Shown here piece after piece: positions 9,161-21,474 of a DNA stretch of 64,000 nt; position 1 is the first letter of the stretch, and every line of letters starts with the position of its first letter. This stretch comes from CBCXTT01 sp965178295 (lineage in GTDB: Bacteria; Pseudomonadota; Alphaproteobacteria; UBA7879): assembly GCA_965178295.1 (NCBI GenBank), contig CBCXTT010000005.1, forward strand, positions 191,381 to 255,380, in the 5' to 3' direction. The notes below the pieces were generated by a model. The model saw only the letters and a list, made by a program, of their open reading frames with translations. It did no database searches and was not told the DNA's origin. A program made the translations under genes and the position numbers.

Positions 9161-10966
9161 TTACTCTGCATCCATTTTAAGGGCGGCCAAGAAGGCGCTT
9201 TTGGGAATCTCGATATTCCCAATTTTCCGCATACGTTTCTTTCCTTTTTTCTGTTTCTCTAGGAGTTTGCGCTTACGTGACACGTCGCCCCCATAACACT
9301 TTGCGGTGACATCTTTTCGCATAGCTGATACGGTCTCACGGGCAATAACTTTTCCTCCAATGACAGCCTGAATCGCAATTTTGAAGAGCTGACGTGGAAT
9401 TAAATTTTTCAATCGTTGGCATAAGGCGCGCCCACGGGATTCTGCTTGAGCCTTATGCAAAATCACCGAGAGAGAATCAACTGGATCCCCATTAATGAGA
9501 ATTCCTACCTTGACCATCTCACCTTCACGGTAGCCTTCAAGGTGGTAGTCAAAACTAGCATAGCCTCGACTCATGGACTTGAGGCGATCATAAAAGTCAA
9601 ATATCACTTCACTTAAGGGGAGAGCATAGACCATCATGGCACGCCTGCCGACATATGTGAGCTCAATCTGCTCGCCACGACGGTCAGTGCATAATTTGAG
9701 CACAGGCCCTAAGTAATCATCGGGCACCATAATTGTTGCTTTAATCCACGGCTCTTCAATAGTATCAATTTTAACTACATCTGGCATGTCAGCAGGATTG
9801 TGCAGATTAATCTGTACGCCGTTTTTCATATGTATGTTATAAATCACGCTGGGAGCGGTCATCGCAAGATCTAAATCAAACTCTCGCTCTAAACGTTCTT
9901 GAATGATTTCTAAATGCAAGAGACCTAAAAATCCACATCGAAACCCAAAACCAAGAGCAGCTGAACTTTCAGTCTCAAAGGAAAAGCTCGCATCGTTTAA
10001 ACGTAATTTTGCAAGGCTTTCCTTAAGGGTGTCAAATTCTGATGCATCTGTTGGGAAAAGACCGCAAAACACCACCGGGATGCTTGGTTTGAATCCAGGC
10101 AATGGCGTGTCGGTTGGTTTTTGAGCCGTCGTTATGGTGTCCCCTATCCGGCAGTCTTCCACTCCTTTGATGCTGGCGGTGAAGAAGCCTACTGCACCAG
10201 GATTGAGGCAAGATAATATATCTTTTTTTGGGGTAAAGACTCCAACCTGATCTATTTGGTACTCTCTGTTGCTCGACATCATTTTAATTTTTTGCCCTCG
10301 GTGCATTTGCCCGTCTATGAGGCGCACAAGAATCACAACACCCAAGTATGGATCATACCAGCTGTCCACCAACAGGGCTTTGAGTGGCGCATTTTTGTCC
10401 CCTTTTGGGGCAGGAAGATCTGAAACAATGCGTTCTAGAACTTCTTCAATGCCCTGACCGGTTTTTGCTGAGACCTCAATAGCATCTGTTGCATCCAATC
10501 CAATGACTTCTTCGATTTGCTCTCGAATTTGGTCTGGCTCAGCTGCTGGAAGATCAATTTTATTTAAAATAGGGATAACCTCATGATTATTTTCAATTGC
10601 TTGATAGACGTTTGCCAAGGTTTGTGCTTCAACTCCTTGGCTTGCATCGACAATAAGGAGAGAACCCTCACAGGCTGCAAGAGAGCGACTAACCTCGTAG
10701 GAAAAATCGACATGACCCGGGGTATCCATCAAGTTTAAGTTATAGGTGTGCCCGTCTTTTGAAGTGTATTTTAAGCACACTGTTTGTGACTTAATGGTAA
10801 TACCGCGTTCACGCTCTATATCCATGGAATCCAATACTTGTTCTTTTAGTTCGCGTTCAGCTAATCCACCACAAAATTGAATCAGACGATCCGCGAGTGT
10901 TGACTTTCCATGATCAATGTGGGCGATAATAGAGAAATTTCTGATGAATGCTAAAGGCGTACTCAT
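9161..10966 (-). CDS. lepA: LepA / elongation factor 4
   Basis: Ribosome-bound translational GTPase (EF4) that helps translation under stress and supports ribosome assembly. 601 residues, full length. G1 AHIDHGKSTLADRL, G2 ERGITIKSQT, G3 DTPGHVDFSYE, G4 NKIDLP, then domain II, an EF-G-like domain, and the LepA-specific C-terminal domain ending in KRMRKIGNIEIPKSAF. The ATG overlaps the pheT stop (ATGA, 4 bp), so it is probably translated from the pheST message. This neighbour pairing is less common and may be a product of rearrangement. Confidence 0.97.
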   Translation of the reverse strand: MSTPLAFIRNFSIIAHIDHGKSTLADRLIQFCGGLAERELKEQVLDSMDIERERGITIKSQTVCLKYTSKDGHTYNLNLMDTPGHVDFSYEVSRSLAACEGSLLIVDASQGVEAQTLANVYQAIENNHEVIPILNKIDLPAAEPDQIREQIEEVIGLDATDAIEVSAKTGQGIEEVLERIVSDLPAPKGDKNAPLKALLVDSWYDPYLGVVILVRLIDGQMHRGQKIKMMSSNREYQIDQVGVFTPKKDILSCLNPGAVGFFTASIKGVEDCRIGDTITTAQKPTDTPLPGFKPSIPVVFCGLFPTDASEFDTLKESLAKLRLNDASFSFETESSAALGFGFRCGFLGLLHLEIIQERLEREFDLDLAMTAPSVIYNIHMKNGVQINLHNPADMPDVVKIDTIEEPWIKATIMVPDDYLGPVLKLCTDRRGEQIELTYVGRRAMMVYALPLSEVIFDFYDRLKSMSRGYASFDYHLEGYREGEMVKVGILINGDPVDSLSVILHKAQAESRGRALCQRLKNLIPRQLFKIAIQAVIGGKVIARETVSAMRKDVTAKCYGGDVSRKRKLLEKQKKGKKRMRKIGNIEIPKSAFLAALKMDAE

Positions 10967-13386
10967 AGGCGAAATTTTGCTCCTGTGGACATGGTCACGC
11001 TTTCAATAATCCCGTCATAAATTACTTTAATCTCAGCGTCTTGCAATGTCTTGTCCATGGGAGTGAGGTGTACGCGAAAGGTCACAGCCTGCTGTCCTGT
11101 ATCTATATCATCGCCTTGATATATATCATAAACTATGGCGCTGGAAATAAGCTTGGGCGATACATTCTTAATGACTTGGCACACAGGATTGACAAGCACA
11201 TCATTTTTCATCAGGAAAGAAAAATCGCGGGCAACACACTGGAATGCAGAGCGTTGCAATGGGGGGCGCCGATGCTTTGCTTCTTTGAGCGGGGGTAGGC
11301 GATCCCAAAATATTTCAAATCCCGCGGTTGCGCCCTTTAGACCATACAATTTTAAAGTTTTGGGGTGTATGACACCCACATGACCAAGAATTCTTTTGCC
11401 CTGGTGCAATGTTGACGATTGACCGGGATGATACCAATGCGGCAGATATTCGCGCGACCACTGCACTTTATTTGGGTCAAGCCCGTAGTGTTTTAAAAGA
11501 GCCAACACATCTCGTTTGACGTAGTAAAAATCTACGGGATGGTTTTTTGCACGCCAGTGATTTTGCGCTTTCTCGCCTGCACGGATGCCTGCTGCAACAA
11601 TCTCTTGCCCAGGAATGGTTAACTTATTGTATTGGGGCGCTGTATCTTTTGTGTGATAGATCGCTTCAATTTCAAACATATCTATAGTAAGCACGCTATG
11701 ATCTTGATGATACCGGGCATTTTTGAGCAAATTTGGCATCAAGCTCGGGCGCATATAGGACAAATCTGCACTAATAGGATTAGTTATTTTAAGCTGCGCA
11801 TCTACAACACCAAAATGATCCATAGCCCTTAAATCCACCATTGACCATGTGATCGCCTCTGACAAGCCCTGATTGGCCAAAACATGCTTCGCACTTAAAA
11901 GTCGCTGTTGATCGGGCGTTAAAGGATTAACAGGAAGCGCTGGAAGGGGCGTGCATGGAATCGCATCGTAGCCTTTAAGGCGTATGATTTCCTCAACAAT
12001 GTCTTCGGGTATGCCGAGGTCATGGCGCCAGCTTGGTGTTGTAACGATAACATGCTTTACATCTGGTCTCACATGACACCCCAAGGCATTCAGGATGCGA
12101 AGGATGTCTTTCTGTTCTATAACCACACCTGTTCTTTTTTCTATAAGTCGGGGGTCAAATGCGATAGTTTTTTTTGTGTCAGGACAAACGCCGCAAGAGA
12201 TGACTTCACTTGCTTCTCCACCGCAATATTCGAGAATCATCTGCGTTGCTGCGTCAATGCCTGCTTTTATCATTGTTGGATCGATTCCACGCTCAAAACA
12301 GTAACGTGCATCAGTAGAGATGCCAAGATTTTGCCCTGTTTTTGCAATGTATTCGGCATCAAAATAGGCGCACTCCAGAAAAATATCCGTTGTGTCCATG
12401 CTGCATCTTGTAGACTCATCACCAATAATGCCGCTAATGGCACGTGCTTTTTCTGAGTCTGCTACAACGGTGATACTTGCGTCTAATGTATATGTTGCGT
12501 GATTAAGCGCATGCACCTCCTCATTCCTTTGCGCTTGTCGGATTGATAAATTCTTACCGATAATTTTTTGCGCATCAAATGCGTGGAGAGGGCGTCCTAT
12601 GTCAAAGGTAATGTAGTTCGTTATATCTACCAGAGCAGAAACAGGCGTGAGACCAATAGCCCTCAAAAGTTCTTGTATTTTTTTAGGGCTTGGGCCATTT
12701 GTGATACCATGTATGTAGCGCCCTACAAAGAAAGGACAATTTTTTGCTGACTCTGCATTCTGATGTAGCGTGATTGGTGAAGAAAAAGAGCCTTTAATGG
12801 TGTCGTACGGTAGGGGTTTTAATGTACCAAGTCCAGCAGCGGCTAGATCTCGTGCAATACCCCGCACGCTTGCGCAATCACCACGGTTTGGGGTGAGGCC
12901 AACTTCAATCACCGCCTCATTAATATTTGAGTACAGTGCAAAAGAAGAACCAATAGGCGCTGTATCTTCTAATTCAATAATTTTGTCACCGACCGTCGTT
13001 CCTAATAAAAGCTCGTCACTAGAGCACATCATGCCCGCACTGTCGATACCTCGGATTTTTGTCAGCTTTAATACTGCGCCATTTGACGGGATTGTAACCC
13101 CAAGGGGGGCAAACACCCCTACCATCCCTGTGCGGGCATTGGACGCTCCACAGACAACTTTCTTGAGGGCGGTTTCTCCTGTATTCACAAGACAAACGCG
13201 CAGTCGGTCTGCTTTTGGATGTGGAGTTGCTTCAACAATTTTTGCAATAAGAAAATCTTTAAGGTGCGCACTTTTATCCTCGACAGATTCTACTTCAAGT
13301 CCTATTTTGAAAAGTGTCTCTATTAGAATGGGAAGATCGGAGTCTGTATCAAGATGTTGTTTGAGCCAAGAGAGCGTAAATTTCAT
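10963..13386 (-). CDS. pheT: Phenylalanyl-tRNA synthetase beta subunit
   Basis: Beta chain of the alpha2beta2 PheRS, which charges tRNA-Phe and edits Tyr-tRNA-Phe. 807 residues, full length. In order: N-terminal FTLSWLKQHL, OB-fold tRNA-binding domain (about 40-155, with HPKADRLRVC and VVCGASNAR), B3/B4 editing domain with LTPNRGDCASVRG and ALVDITNYI, B5 domain (about 405-475), catalytic-like core, and FDX-ACB domain at the C-terminus (RSAFQCVARDFSF). It begins 5 bp after the pheS stop, as one transcription unit. Confidence 0.97.
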   Translation of the reverse strand: MKFTLSWLKQHLDTDSDLPILIETLFKIGLEVESVEDKSAHLKDFLIAKIVEATPHPKADRLRVCLVNTGETALKKVVCGASNARTGMVGVFAPLGVTIPSNGAVLKLTKIRGIDSAGMMCSSDELLLGTTVGDKIIELEDTAPIGSSFALYSNINEAVIEVGLTPNRGDCASVRGIARDLAAAGLGTLKPLPYDTIKGSFSSPITLHQNAESAKNCPFFVGRYIHGITNGPSPKKIQELLRAIGLTPVSALVDITNYITFDIGRPLHAFDAQKIIGKNLSIRQAQRNEEVHALNHATYTLDASITVVADSEKARAISGIIGDESTRCSMDTTDIFLECAYFDAEYIAKTGQNLGISTDARYCFERGIDPTMIKAGIDAATQMILEYCGGEASEVISCGVCPDTKKTIAFDPRLIEKRTGVVIEQKDILRILNALGCHVRPDVKHVIVTTPSWRHDLGIPEDIVEEIIRLKGYDAIPCTPLPALPVNPLTPDQQRLLSAKHVLANQGLSEAITWSMVDLRAMDHFGVVDAQLKITNPISADLSYMRPSLMPNLLKNARYHQDHSVLTIDMFEIEAIYHTKDTAPQYNKLTIPGQEIVAAGIRAGEKAQNHWRAKNHPVDFYYVKRDVLALLKHYGLDPNKVQWSREYLPHWYHPGQSSTLHQGKRILGHVGVIHPKTLKLYGLKGATAGFEIFWDRLPPLKEAKHRRPPLQRSAFQCVARDFSFLMKNDVLVNPVCQVIKNVSPKLISSAIVYDIYQGDDIDTGQQAVTFRVHLTPMDKTLQDAEIKVIYDGIIESVTMSTGAKFRL

Positions 13387-13391
13387 GGGCG

Positions 13392-14438
13392 CTATAGTCC
13401 TATGTTTGGCAAGACGCCATAGTGCTGAAGCCAGCGGAGATCATTTTCAAAAAATGTACGAAGATCAGGGATGCCATATTTTAGCATGGCAATGCGCTCA
13501 ACGCCCATTCCAAACGCAAAACCTTGGTATTTTTCGGGGTCAATGCGACCGTGTCGCAAGACATTTGGGTGAACCATACCGCAGCCTAGTATTTCGAGCC
13601 AATCGTTTCCTGTTCCAATTTCTAAGCTATGTCTGTCACGTTTGCATCCGATATCGATTTCTGCAGATGGCTCTGTAAACGGAAAATAACTGGGTCGCAA
13701 GAGAATCGGGAGGTTGGGCTCATCAAAAAATTCACGCAAGAATTCTGTAAGACAGCTTTTCAAGTGACCCATAGTAATATTCTCGCCCAACATCAGTCCT
13801 TCAACTTGGTGAAACATAGGGGTATGGGTTTGATCATAATCCGCACGAAAAACCCGGCCGGGAGCAATAATCTGTATTGGAGCACCATTGCTTAGCATGC
13901 TGCGTATTTGCACAGGAGAAGTATGGGTGCGTAGGACACGTTTTTTTCCTTCATGATCTGGTACATAGAATGTATCATGCTCTTGACGGGCTGGGTGCGT
14001 TTCTGGAATATTGAGAGCATCAAAATTATAAAAATCCTCTTCTATATGGCGATCTGAGCACACCTGAAATCCCATTTTTCCAAAAATTTTAATCATATCT
14101 TCAATTGTTTTTGTGATCGGATGCAGGTGACCCACTTTTTTTGGATCTGCATCTAAGCTAATGTCGATACATTCACGATGTAACTGGGCGGCTAGTACTT
14201 GATCCTCAAGCGCCTCTTTTCTATTTGATAGCGCCTCTATGACTTTATTTTTTAATACATTCAGTGCAGGACCCTCAGTTTTCCTTACGTCAGGCTTTGC
14301 TTTCCCAAGGGCTTTCATGGCCAGAGTGATCCAGCCTTTTTTCCCAATAAGATGCACACGCAAATTATCAAGTGTGTTCAGGTCTTTAGCACCGGTAATG
14401 TCTTCTAAAATTTTTGTGGTCTCTTGCAAAACAGACAT
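13392..14438 (-). CDS. pheS: Phenylalanyl-tRNA synthetase alpha subunit
   Basis: Catalytic chain of PheRS (class II). 348 residues. N-terminal coiled coil (about 1-85), then class II motifs: motif 1 around HPITKTIEDMIKIFGKMGF, motif 2 with the FRADYDQTHTPMFHQVEG segment, and motif 3 GFAFGMGVERIAMLKYG. Between them, HDTFY and HTSPVQIR are typical. It lies 118 bp downstream of rplT in the usual rpmI-rplT-pheS-pheT order. Confidence 0.97.
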   Translation of the reverse strand: MSVLQETTKILEDITGAKDLNTLDNLRVHLIGKKGWITLAMKALGKAKPDVRKTEGPALNVLKNKVIEALSNRKEALEDQVLAAQLHRECIDISLDADPKKVGHLHPITKTIEDMIKIFGKMGFQVCSDRHIEEDFYNFDALNIPETHPARQEHDTFYVPDHEGKKRVLRTHTSPVQIRSMLSNGAPIQIIAPGRVFRADYDQTHTPMFHQVEGLMLGENITMGHLKSCLTEFLREFFDEPNLPILLRPSYFPFTEPSAEIDIGCKRDRHSLEIGTGNDWLEILGCGMVHPNVLRHGRIDPEKYQGFAFGMGVERIAMLKYGIPDLRTFFENDLRWLQHYGVLPNIGL

Positions 14439-14556
14439 TTGGTATTATCCCCAAAAAATACGATCATTGGCTGTACTTATCTATATACAAAAGACCTTCT
14501 TTCATTAAAAAAAGCGTAGAACGAGAGGCCTCTCGATTGGCTCTCAGGTAGGTGGT

Positions 14557-14913
14557 TTACGCAAGCATTGCTCGAGCTTTTTCTGTCAAATTCTTAAAAA
14601 TATCTTTTTCCTGCACCGCGAGATCCGCTAGCATTTTGCGATCTACGGAAACTGCCGCTTTGGAGAGACCATTCATAAATTGTGAATATGTTAGATCATG
14701 TTCGCGAACTGCGGCATTGATGCGCTGGATCCAAAGCGCTCGGAACTGACGTTTTTTATTGCGACGATCTCTGTATGCATATTCCAGACCTTTATCAACA
14801 CGTTTCGCAGCAATGCGGAAGCAATTTTTAGAGCGACCATAATAACCCTTAGAGAGTTTTAGAACTTTTTTATGTTTCTTGCGGGAGATAACACCCCTTT
14901 TCATACGTGTCAT
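14557..14913 (-). CDS. rplT: 50S ribosomal protein L20
   Basis: 118 residues, very basic, with the family core RGVISRKKHKKVLKLSKGYYG, RIAAKRVDKGLEYAYRDRR and the C-terminal LWIQRINAAVREHDLTYS. Binds 23S rRNA early in 50S assembly and is a translational repressor of its own operon in several bacteria. Starts 10 bp after rpmI. Confidence 0.97.
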   Translation of the reverse strand: MTRMKRGVISRKKHKKVLKLSKGYYGRSKNCFRIAAKRVDKGLEYAYRDRRNKKRQFRALWIQRINAAVREHDLTYSQFMNGLSKAAVSVDRKMLADLAVQEKDIFKNLTEKARAMLA

Positions 14914-14923
14914 TTCTTGCCTC

Positions 14924-15127
14924 CTATCGGCCGTTGGGGAGCATATATTTCACGACGTTTCGTGCATCACAGTCCTGCATTAAGGTCATACCACGGGCAT
15001 TTCTAATCATTTTTTGTGAGCGCTTGCGCATGTTGTGTCTTTTTCCAGATTGACCACAACGAATTTTTCCGGAGGCAGTCAAGCGGAAACGTTTTTTCGC
15101 TCCGCTTTTTGTTTTTAGTTTGGGCAT
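14924..15127 (-). CDS. rpmI: 50S ribosomal protein L35
   Basis: 67 residues with the L35 signature MPKLKTKSGAKKRF and SGKIRCGQSGKRHNMRKRS. AAGGAG precedes the ATG. infC, which precedes rpmI in many bacteria, is not adjacent here. Confidence 0.97.
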   Translation of the reverse strand: MPKLKTKSGAKKRFRLTASGKIRCGQSGKRHNMRKRSQKMIRNARGMTLMQDCDARNVVKYMLPNGR

Positions 15128-15211
15128 TTTGAACTCCTTAAAAGTTTTTTACTATTAAATATAAAATGACAAGGCATGCCCGACTTTTCCAAGTCCGCCC
15201 GTCATTTTTTC

Positions 15212-15240
15212 AGGGTAAAAGTCCCGATATGATCTGTCAA
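15212..15240 (-). promoter_or_regulatory. Candidate sigma-70 promoter for rpmI-rplT-pheST-lepA
   Basis: On the minus strand a perfect -35 TTGACA (15240-15235), a 17-bp spacer and a weak -10 TACCCT (15217-15212), about 85 bp before rpmI. Only the -35 is strong. Confidence 0.35.
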
Positions 15241-15385
15241 GATCAGTGAAACTATAGGGTAGAAAGATTAAGAATGCAATGGCTTTGGAAAAATTTAAGC
15301 GATTATCTATTGGTAGTTTGAGTAACTATTTGTGCATAGTATTGATCATGCGGTCACTACAACACGCAACCCTATGCCCCTAATG

Positions 15386-15709
15386 GCGCAAAGCACCTAC
15401 AATCTTTCCCATTGCAGAATCAGCAAACAATTGCTGCACGAAGAAGAATATGGAAAAGAGCACGAGGGTAGCTTGAGGCGATGAATGCCACGATACAATC
15501 AGAACATCAATCTTAAAATATACAGAGACGAAGGCGGAAAAATCCTTGCACGCTAATCTTGTAAATCTTGATAATAACGTCGTAATCATCAAGAGTATTC
15601 CATCACAATAGCTGCGCGAGGAGAGGAAGACTCAGAGGGAGGGTTTTGTCATAAGAATATGTTCAGATGAGCCCCGTGTACATTGGATTGCTTGGGCTAG
15701 AGCAGCGGC
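15386..15709. repeat. 324-bp perfect direct repeat, copy 1
   Basis: Identical by eye to 33508-33831 (same orientation, offset 18,122). The first mismatches are at 15385 and 15710. There are no terminal inverted repeats, no target-site duplication that I can see, and no transposase. The minus strand has a 70-codon hydrophobic frame across it, but nothing recognisable. It sits in the 1-kb gap between rpmI and rplM. Confidence 0.9.
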
Positions 15710-16086
15710 TTGATCATACGAGTGAATCAGTGGATCAATCACAGGCGGCGCCAAAAGATGCATGAGCGAGGCGTCACATGTGTAGGGGCATTCCTATTTA
15801 TATTCGACTCGCTGAGAAACAATCAAAGGTGAGGAGAAGAAAATATTACAGAAACACTAATGAATCCTTTTTTATGCGTAAAATCTAAGCAAATAGGTTA
15901 AAGTGCTGGTTTTATCGATAGATAGTTTCTTCTTGCAAAGGTTATACCCGGGGTTATCCACATGTTTCGTGGGTGAATTCTACTAGTAGAAAAGTAGATT
16001 TTTTCAGCGCCAGCAACCCTTTTGGATGCTAGAATTTGAAGAGGGTTTCATTATACCCTTCCCAAGATTCAGCTCTCTCTTTTCGC

Positions 16087-16115
16087 TTGACGTATGTATA
16101 TGTGTTTGATAGAAC
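16087..16115 (+). promoter_or_regulatory. Candidate promoter of rplM-rpsI
   Basis: TTGACG (16087-16092), 17-bp spacer, TAGAAC (16110-16115), 46 bp before the rplM start. The -10 resembles the TAGAAG seen at both rRNA genes. Confidence 0.4.
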
Positions 16116-16160
16116 ACCTTGTGTACTACTAGAATAAATGAGAAGATAGAAGTTAAAGCA

Positions 16161-16625
16161 ATGATAAAAACATTTTCGATCAAAGCATCAGAAATTAAAA
16201 AAAATTGGATTTTAATTGATGCACAGGATGTGGTGCTGGGCAGACTTGCAAGTTTTGTTGCATCTCGACTGCGTGGCAAGCACAAACCAGAGTTTACACC
16301 ACACATGGATTGCGGTGACTATGTTGTCATCGTCAATGCGGACCAAATAGCATTGACAGGTAAAAAATGGGATGGAAGAATTTTTCATTGGCATACTGGT
16401 TATCCCGGTGGGATTAAAAACCGCACAATGCGCCAGATTCGCGATGGAAAAAATCCTGAACGTCTTGTTGAAAGAGCGATTGAGCGTATGTTGCCTGGCG
16501 GCCCTCTGAGTCGTCAGCAAATGCGTCATTTATTTGTGTATTGCGGGGAAACGCATACTCATGCAGCGCAGAAGCCAGAGATTCTAGATTTTGGGGCGAT
16601 GAATACAAAGAATAAGAGGGCGTAA
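16161..16625 (+). CDS. rplM: 50S ribosomal protein L13
   Basis: 154 residues from the ATG at 16161 (MIKTFSIKASEIKKNW); an upstream in-frame extension to 16119 has no support. L13 core seen: WILIDAQDVVLGRLAS, RGKHKPEFTPHMDCGDYVVIVNA, the signature around HTGYPGGIKNRT, and ERMLPGGPLSRQQM. Partner gene rpsI follows after 4 bp. Confidence 0.96.
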   Translation: MIKTFSIKASEIKKNWILIDAQDVVLGRLASFVASRLRGKHKPEFTPHMDCGDYVVIVNADQIALTGKKWDGRIFHWHTGYPGGIKNRTMRQIRDGKNPERLVERAIERMLPGGPLSRQQMRHLFVYCGETHTHAAQKPEILDFGAMNTKNKRA

Positions 16626-16629
16626 AGGC

Positions 16630-17091
16630 ATGAAAGAACATAAAACACAAGAAGAAATATTAGGGCTCAAAGCCCCAATATCGTACAAGAAAAAACTTGA
16701 TGACCAAGGCCGCGCTTATGCGACAGGTAAGCGTAAAAATGCAATCTCTCGTGTTTGGATTAAGCCAGGCAATGGTAACGTACAGGTGAATGATCGTGAT
16801 TGGAATGCGTATTTTGCGCGCCCCACACTTCGAATGATAATCAATCAGCCTTTTGAAGCATCCAAACGTCTCGGGCATTACGATATTGTGTGTACAGTCG
16901 TAGGAGGTGGTCTTTCCGGTCAAGCTGGTGCTGTGCGTCATGGAGTTGGAAAGGCATTGATAAATTTTGAACCTGAATTGAGAAGTATTCTCAAAGAAGG
17001 GGGCTTTCTAAAGCGCGATAGTCGTCGTGTTGAGCGTAAAAAATATGGACGCAAGAAGGCGCGTCGGAGCTTTCAGTTTTCAAAGCGTTAA
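16630..17091 (+). CDS. rpsI: 30S ribosomal protein S9
   Basis: 153 residues with a short N-terminal extension before the core YATGKRKNAISRVWI, the NDRDWNAYF segment, the signature VVGGGLSGQAGAVRHGVGKAL, and the basic C-terminal tail YGRKKARRSFQFSKR that reaches the P-site tRNA. Co-transcribed with rplM and followed by a strong terminator. Confidence 0.97.
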   Translation: MKEHKTQEEILGLKAPISYKKKLDDQGRAYATGKRKNAISRVWIKPGNGNVQVNDRDWNAYFARPTLRMIINQPFEASKRLGHYDIVCTVVGGGLSGQAGAVRHGVGKALINFEPELRSILKEGGFLKRDSRRVERKKYGRKKARRSFQFSKR

Positions 17092-17112
17092 TGTGCAATT
17101 GTATAAAGCATC

Positions 17113-17152
17113 TAAGAAAAAAAGAGGCCAAATTTGGCCTCTTTTTTTTATT
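17113..17152 (+). terminator. Rho-independent terminator after rpsI
   Basis: Perfect palindrome AGAGGCCAAATTTGGCCTCT (17123-17142), flanked by an A run before and eight T after. It would end rplM-rpsI and insulate the 23S promoter 30 bp further on. The flanking A/T runs make it potentially bidirectional. Confidence 0.92.
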
Positions 17153-17184
17153 CGGAAAAAATAAAAAAAATAGGCAGAATGCAT

Positions 17185-17213
17185 TTGACAGTGTGTGAGG
17201 AAGGTGATAGAAG
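17185..17213 (+). promoter_or_regulatory. Candidate 23S rRNA promoter
   Basis: TTGACA (17185-17190), 17-bp spacer, TAGAAG (17208-17213), about 180 bp before mature 23S. The same hexamers and spacing precede the separate 16S gene. Confidence 0.55.
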
Positions 17214-17376
17214 GGTGTCTGTTGTTCGATGAAAAGTAGAAGAGAAATGCGAAATATCTAAGTAATGTTTTAAGCTTTCGAATTTTAATATATATTATAT
17301 TTAAAGCTTTTAGATATTACTAACAAACGCACGATAAAATATGATGTTTAATCATTACTTTAATGTTTGAAGATTT

Positions 17377-20161
<2,785 letters not shown>

Positions 20162-20240
20162 AAGTTTTGATGTATTAAGGTCTAGTGTGTATAAAAATAG
20201 CTCGCACAATCACATTTTATTTGCTACCCAACAAAAGGGG

Positions 20241-20380
20241 TAGAAAGAGATAGCTTGGTGACGATAGCGGAAGATAAACACCCGATTCCATCCCGAACTC
20301 GATAGTGAAAGCTTCCAGCGCCGATGGTACTACGTCTTAAGGCGTGGGAGAGTAGGTCATTGCCAAGCTTTCTCTTTCTA
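20241..20380 (+). terminator. Stem flanking 5S (processing and probable termination)
   Basis: TAGAAAGAGA (20241-20250) pairs exactly with TCTCTTTCTA (20371-20380), extending the 5S end helix. A T-rich tract follows. I read it as a processing stem that may also act in termination. Confidence 0.6.
20252..20369 (+). rRNA. rrf: 5S ribosomal RNA
   Basis: About 118 nt, starting AGCTTGGTGACGATAGCGG and ending GCCAAGCT. Contains the conserved CCCGATTCCATCCCGAACTC and GGTACTACGTCTTAAGGCGT parts. The termini pair as expected. About 100 bp after 23S, presumably the same transcript. Confidence 0.93.
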
Positions 20381-20686
20381 TTCCTTTTGCTTATTTTCTT
20401 TTTCGCTGTCTTTTCCTCTTTTTTCCCCTTCTAGCTCTGTATTTATACAATCTTGCTCTTATTCTTTCTTCATAAGATTTGAATAGATATTCCGTCTTTG
20501 CACCTACTATTCTTCTCTTGCGCTTTCTGTTTTTGTGGGCTCAGAATATTCTGCGTTCTGATTCTTATGCCTGACTGTTCTGCGTGCTGCTCGATTTTCT
20601 ATTGAGGGGGTCTCTCTATATGTGCAGGATCCAAACGGTGAGAATCTATGTTAACAATACCGTCATGACACTCGTGCTAAAAATGC
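20381..20686. other. Intergenic region 5S / xth
   Basis: Very pyrimidine-rich on the plus strand in its first 150 bp. No gene seen. Confidence 0.5.
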
Positions 20687-21460
20687 TTATATATTGAGTG
20701 TGCACATAAGGGGCGCATGATCAGATGGCCGTTGTCGTCCGCGCATTGATAAATCCACGTCAACCGTCTCAAGTTGATCAGCTGCCTCTGGAGATAGAAA
20801 TATGTGGTCAATTCTCAACCCTCTGTTTTTCTCCCACGATCCTTGGCGATAGTCCCACCACGTATACAAATCTAGTTTGTCAGGGTGCATAACCCTCAAG
20901 GCATCTGTAAAGCCTAAATGAATTATTGACCTTAATGCGCGGCGCTCGCTGAGACTAGCCAAAAGACGGTTATGGAATTTCTTGAGATCATAGACATCTG
21001 CATCCCCTGGTGCAACGTTAAAATCACCCCCCAGAGCAAAAGGCTCTTTGAGCCTTAATACATGGTCCATATGCACCTTCAGACTCTTCATAAAATTTAG
21101 CTTATAATCATACTGGTGTGAATTCACCTCCTGTCCGTTTGGCACATATACTGAAGCAACGCGCACCCCTCCCGTAAACGCTTCAACATAACGCTTGCTT
21201 GTATCGGAGCTAAAAGTTGGAAGATTATGTGTGACATCTTCAATACGATATTTCGATAAAATTGCAACACCATTATAACTCTTTTGACCCAATATTTCTA
21301 AGTTGTACCCCATATCTTCCAACGGCTCTTTTGGAAAAGTTTCATTGATCGTCTTTGTTTCCTGAAGAAGAATAATATCTGGAGAAACTGCCTGAGCCCA
21401 ATCTAAAAGGTGTTCCAAGCGTGCTCTAACAGAGTTCACGTTCCATGTTGCAATTTTCAA
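20687..21460 (-). CDS. xthA: Exodeoxyribonuclease III / AP endonuclease
   Basis: Mg-dependent base-excision repair nuclease that cuts 5' of abasic sites and trims 3' ends. 257 residues, full length. Family residues in order: MKIATWNVNSVRARL, the metal ligand Glu in LLQETK, the active Tyr region ASVYVPNGQEV, GGDFNVAPGDADVYD, the WDYRQGSWEKNRGLRIDHIF segment, and the terminal catalytic SDHAPLM. It begins 14 bp after the Fe-S carrier gene on the same strand. Confidence 0.96.
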   Translation of the reverse strand: MKIATWNVNSVRARLEHLLDWAQAVSPDIILLQETKTINETFPKEPLEDMGYNLEILGQKSYNGVAILSKYRIEDVTHNLPTFSSDTSKRYVEAFTGGVRVASVYVPNGQEVNSHQYDYKLNFMKSLKVHMDHVLRLKEPFALGGDFNVAPGDADVYDLKKFHNRLLASLSERRALRSIIHLGFTDALRVMHPDKLDLYTWWDYRQGSWEKNRGLRIDHIFLSPEAADQLETVDVDLSMRGRQRPSDHAPLMCTLNI

Positions 21461-21474
21461 AATCTATTCCTCCC

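Larger units (their letters stand above)
15128..16160. other. Divergent intergenic region rpmI / rplM
   Basis: Holds the candidate rpmI promoter, the 324-bp repeat, one perfect DnaA-box sequence TTATCCACA (15954-15962) and a candidate rplM promoter. A single DnaA box is not enough to call an origin. No gene seen. Confidence 0.6.

Noticed and set aside
15380..15592. 70-codon minus-strand frame in the 324-bp repeat as a gene
   Set aside because: Its context differs between the two copies, there is no ribosome site and no family resemblance; the repeat as DNA is the better description.
15954..15962. DnaA box TTATCCACA as a replication origin
   Set aside because: Only one perfect box in the region, no cluster, no clear AT-rich unwinding element, and the same sequence occurs inside the YdcH-like gene at about 32,151.
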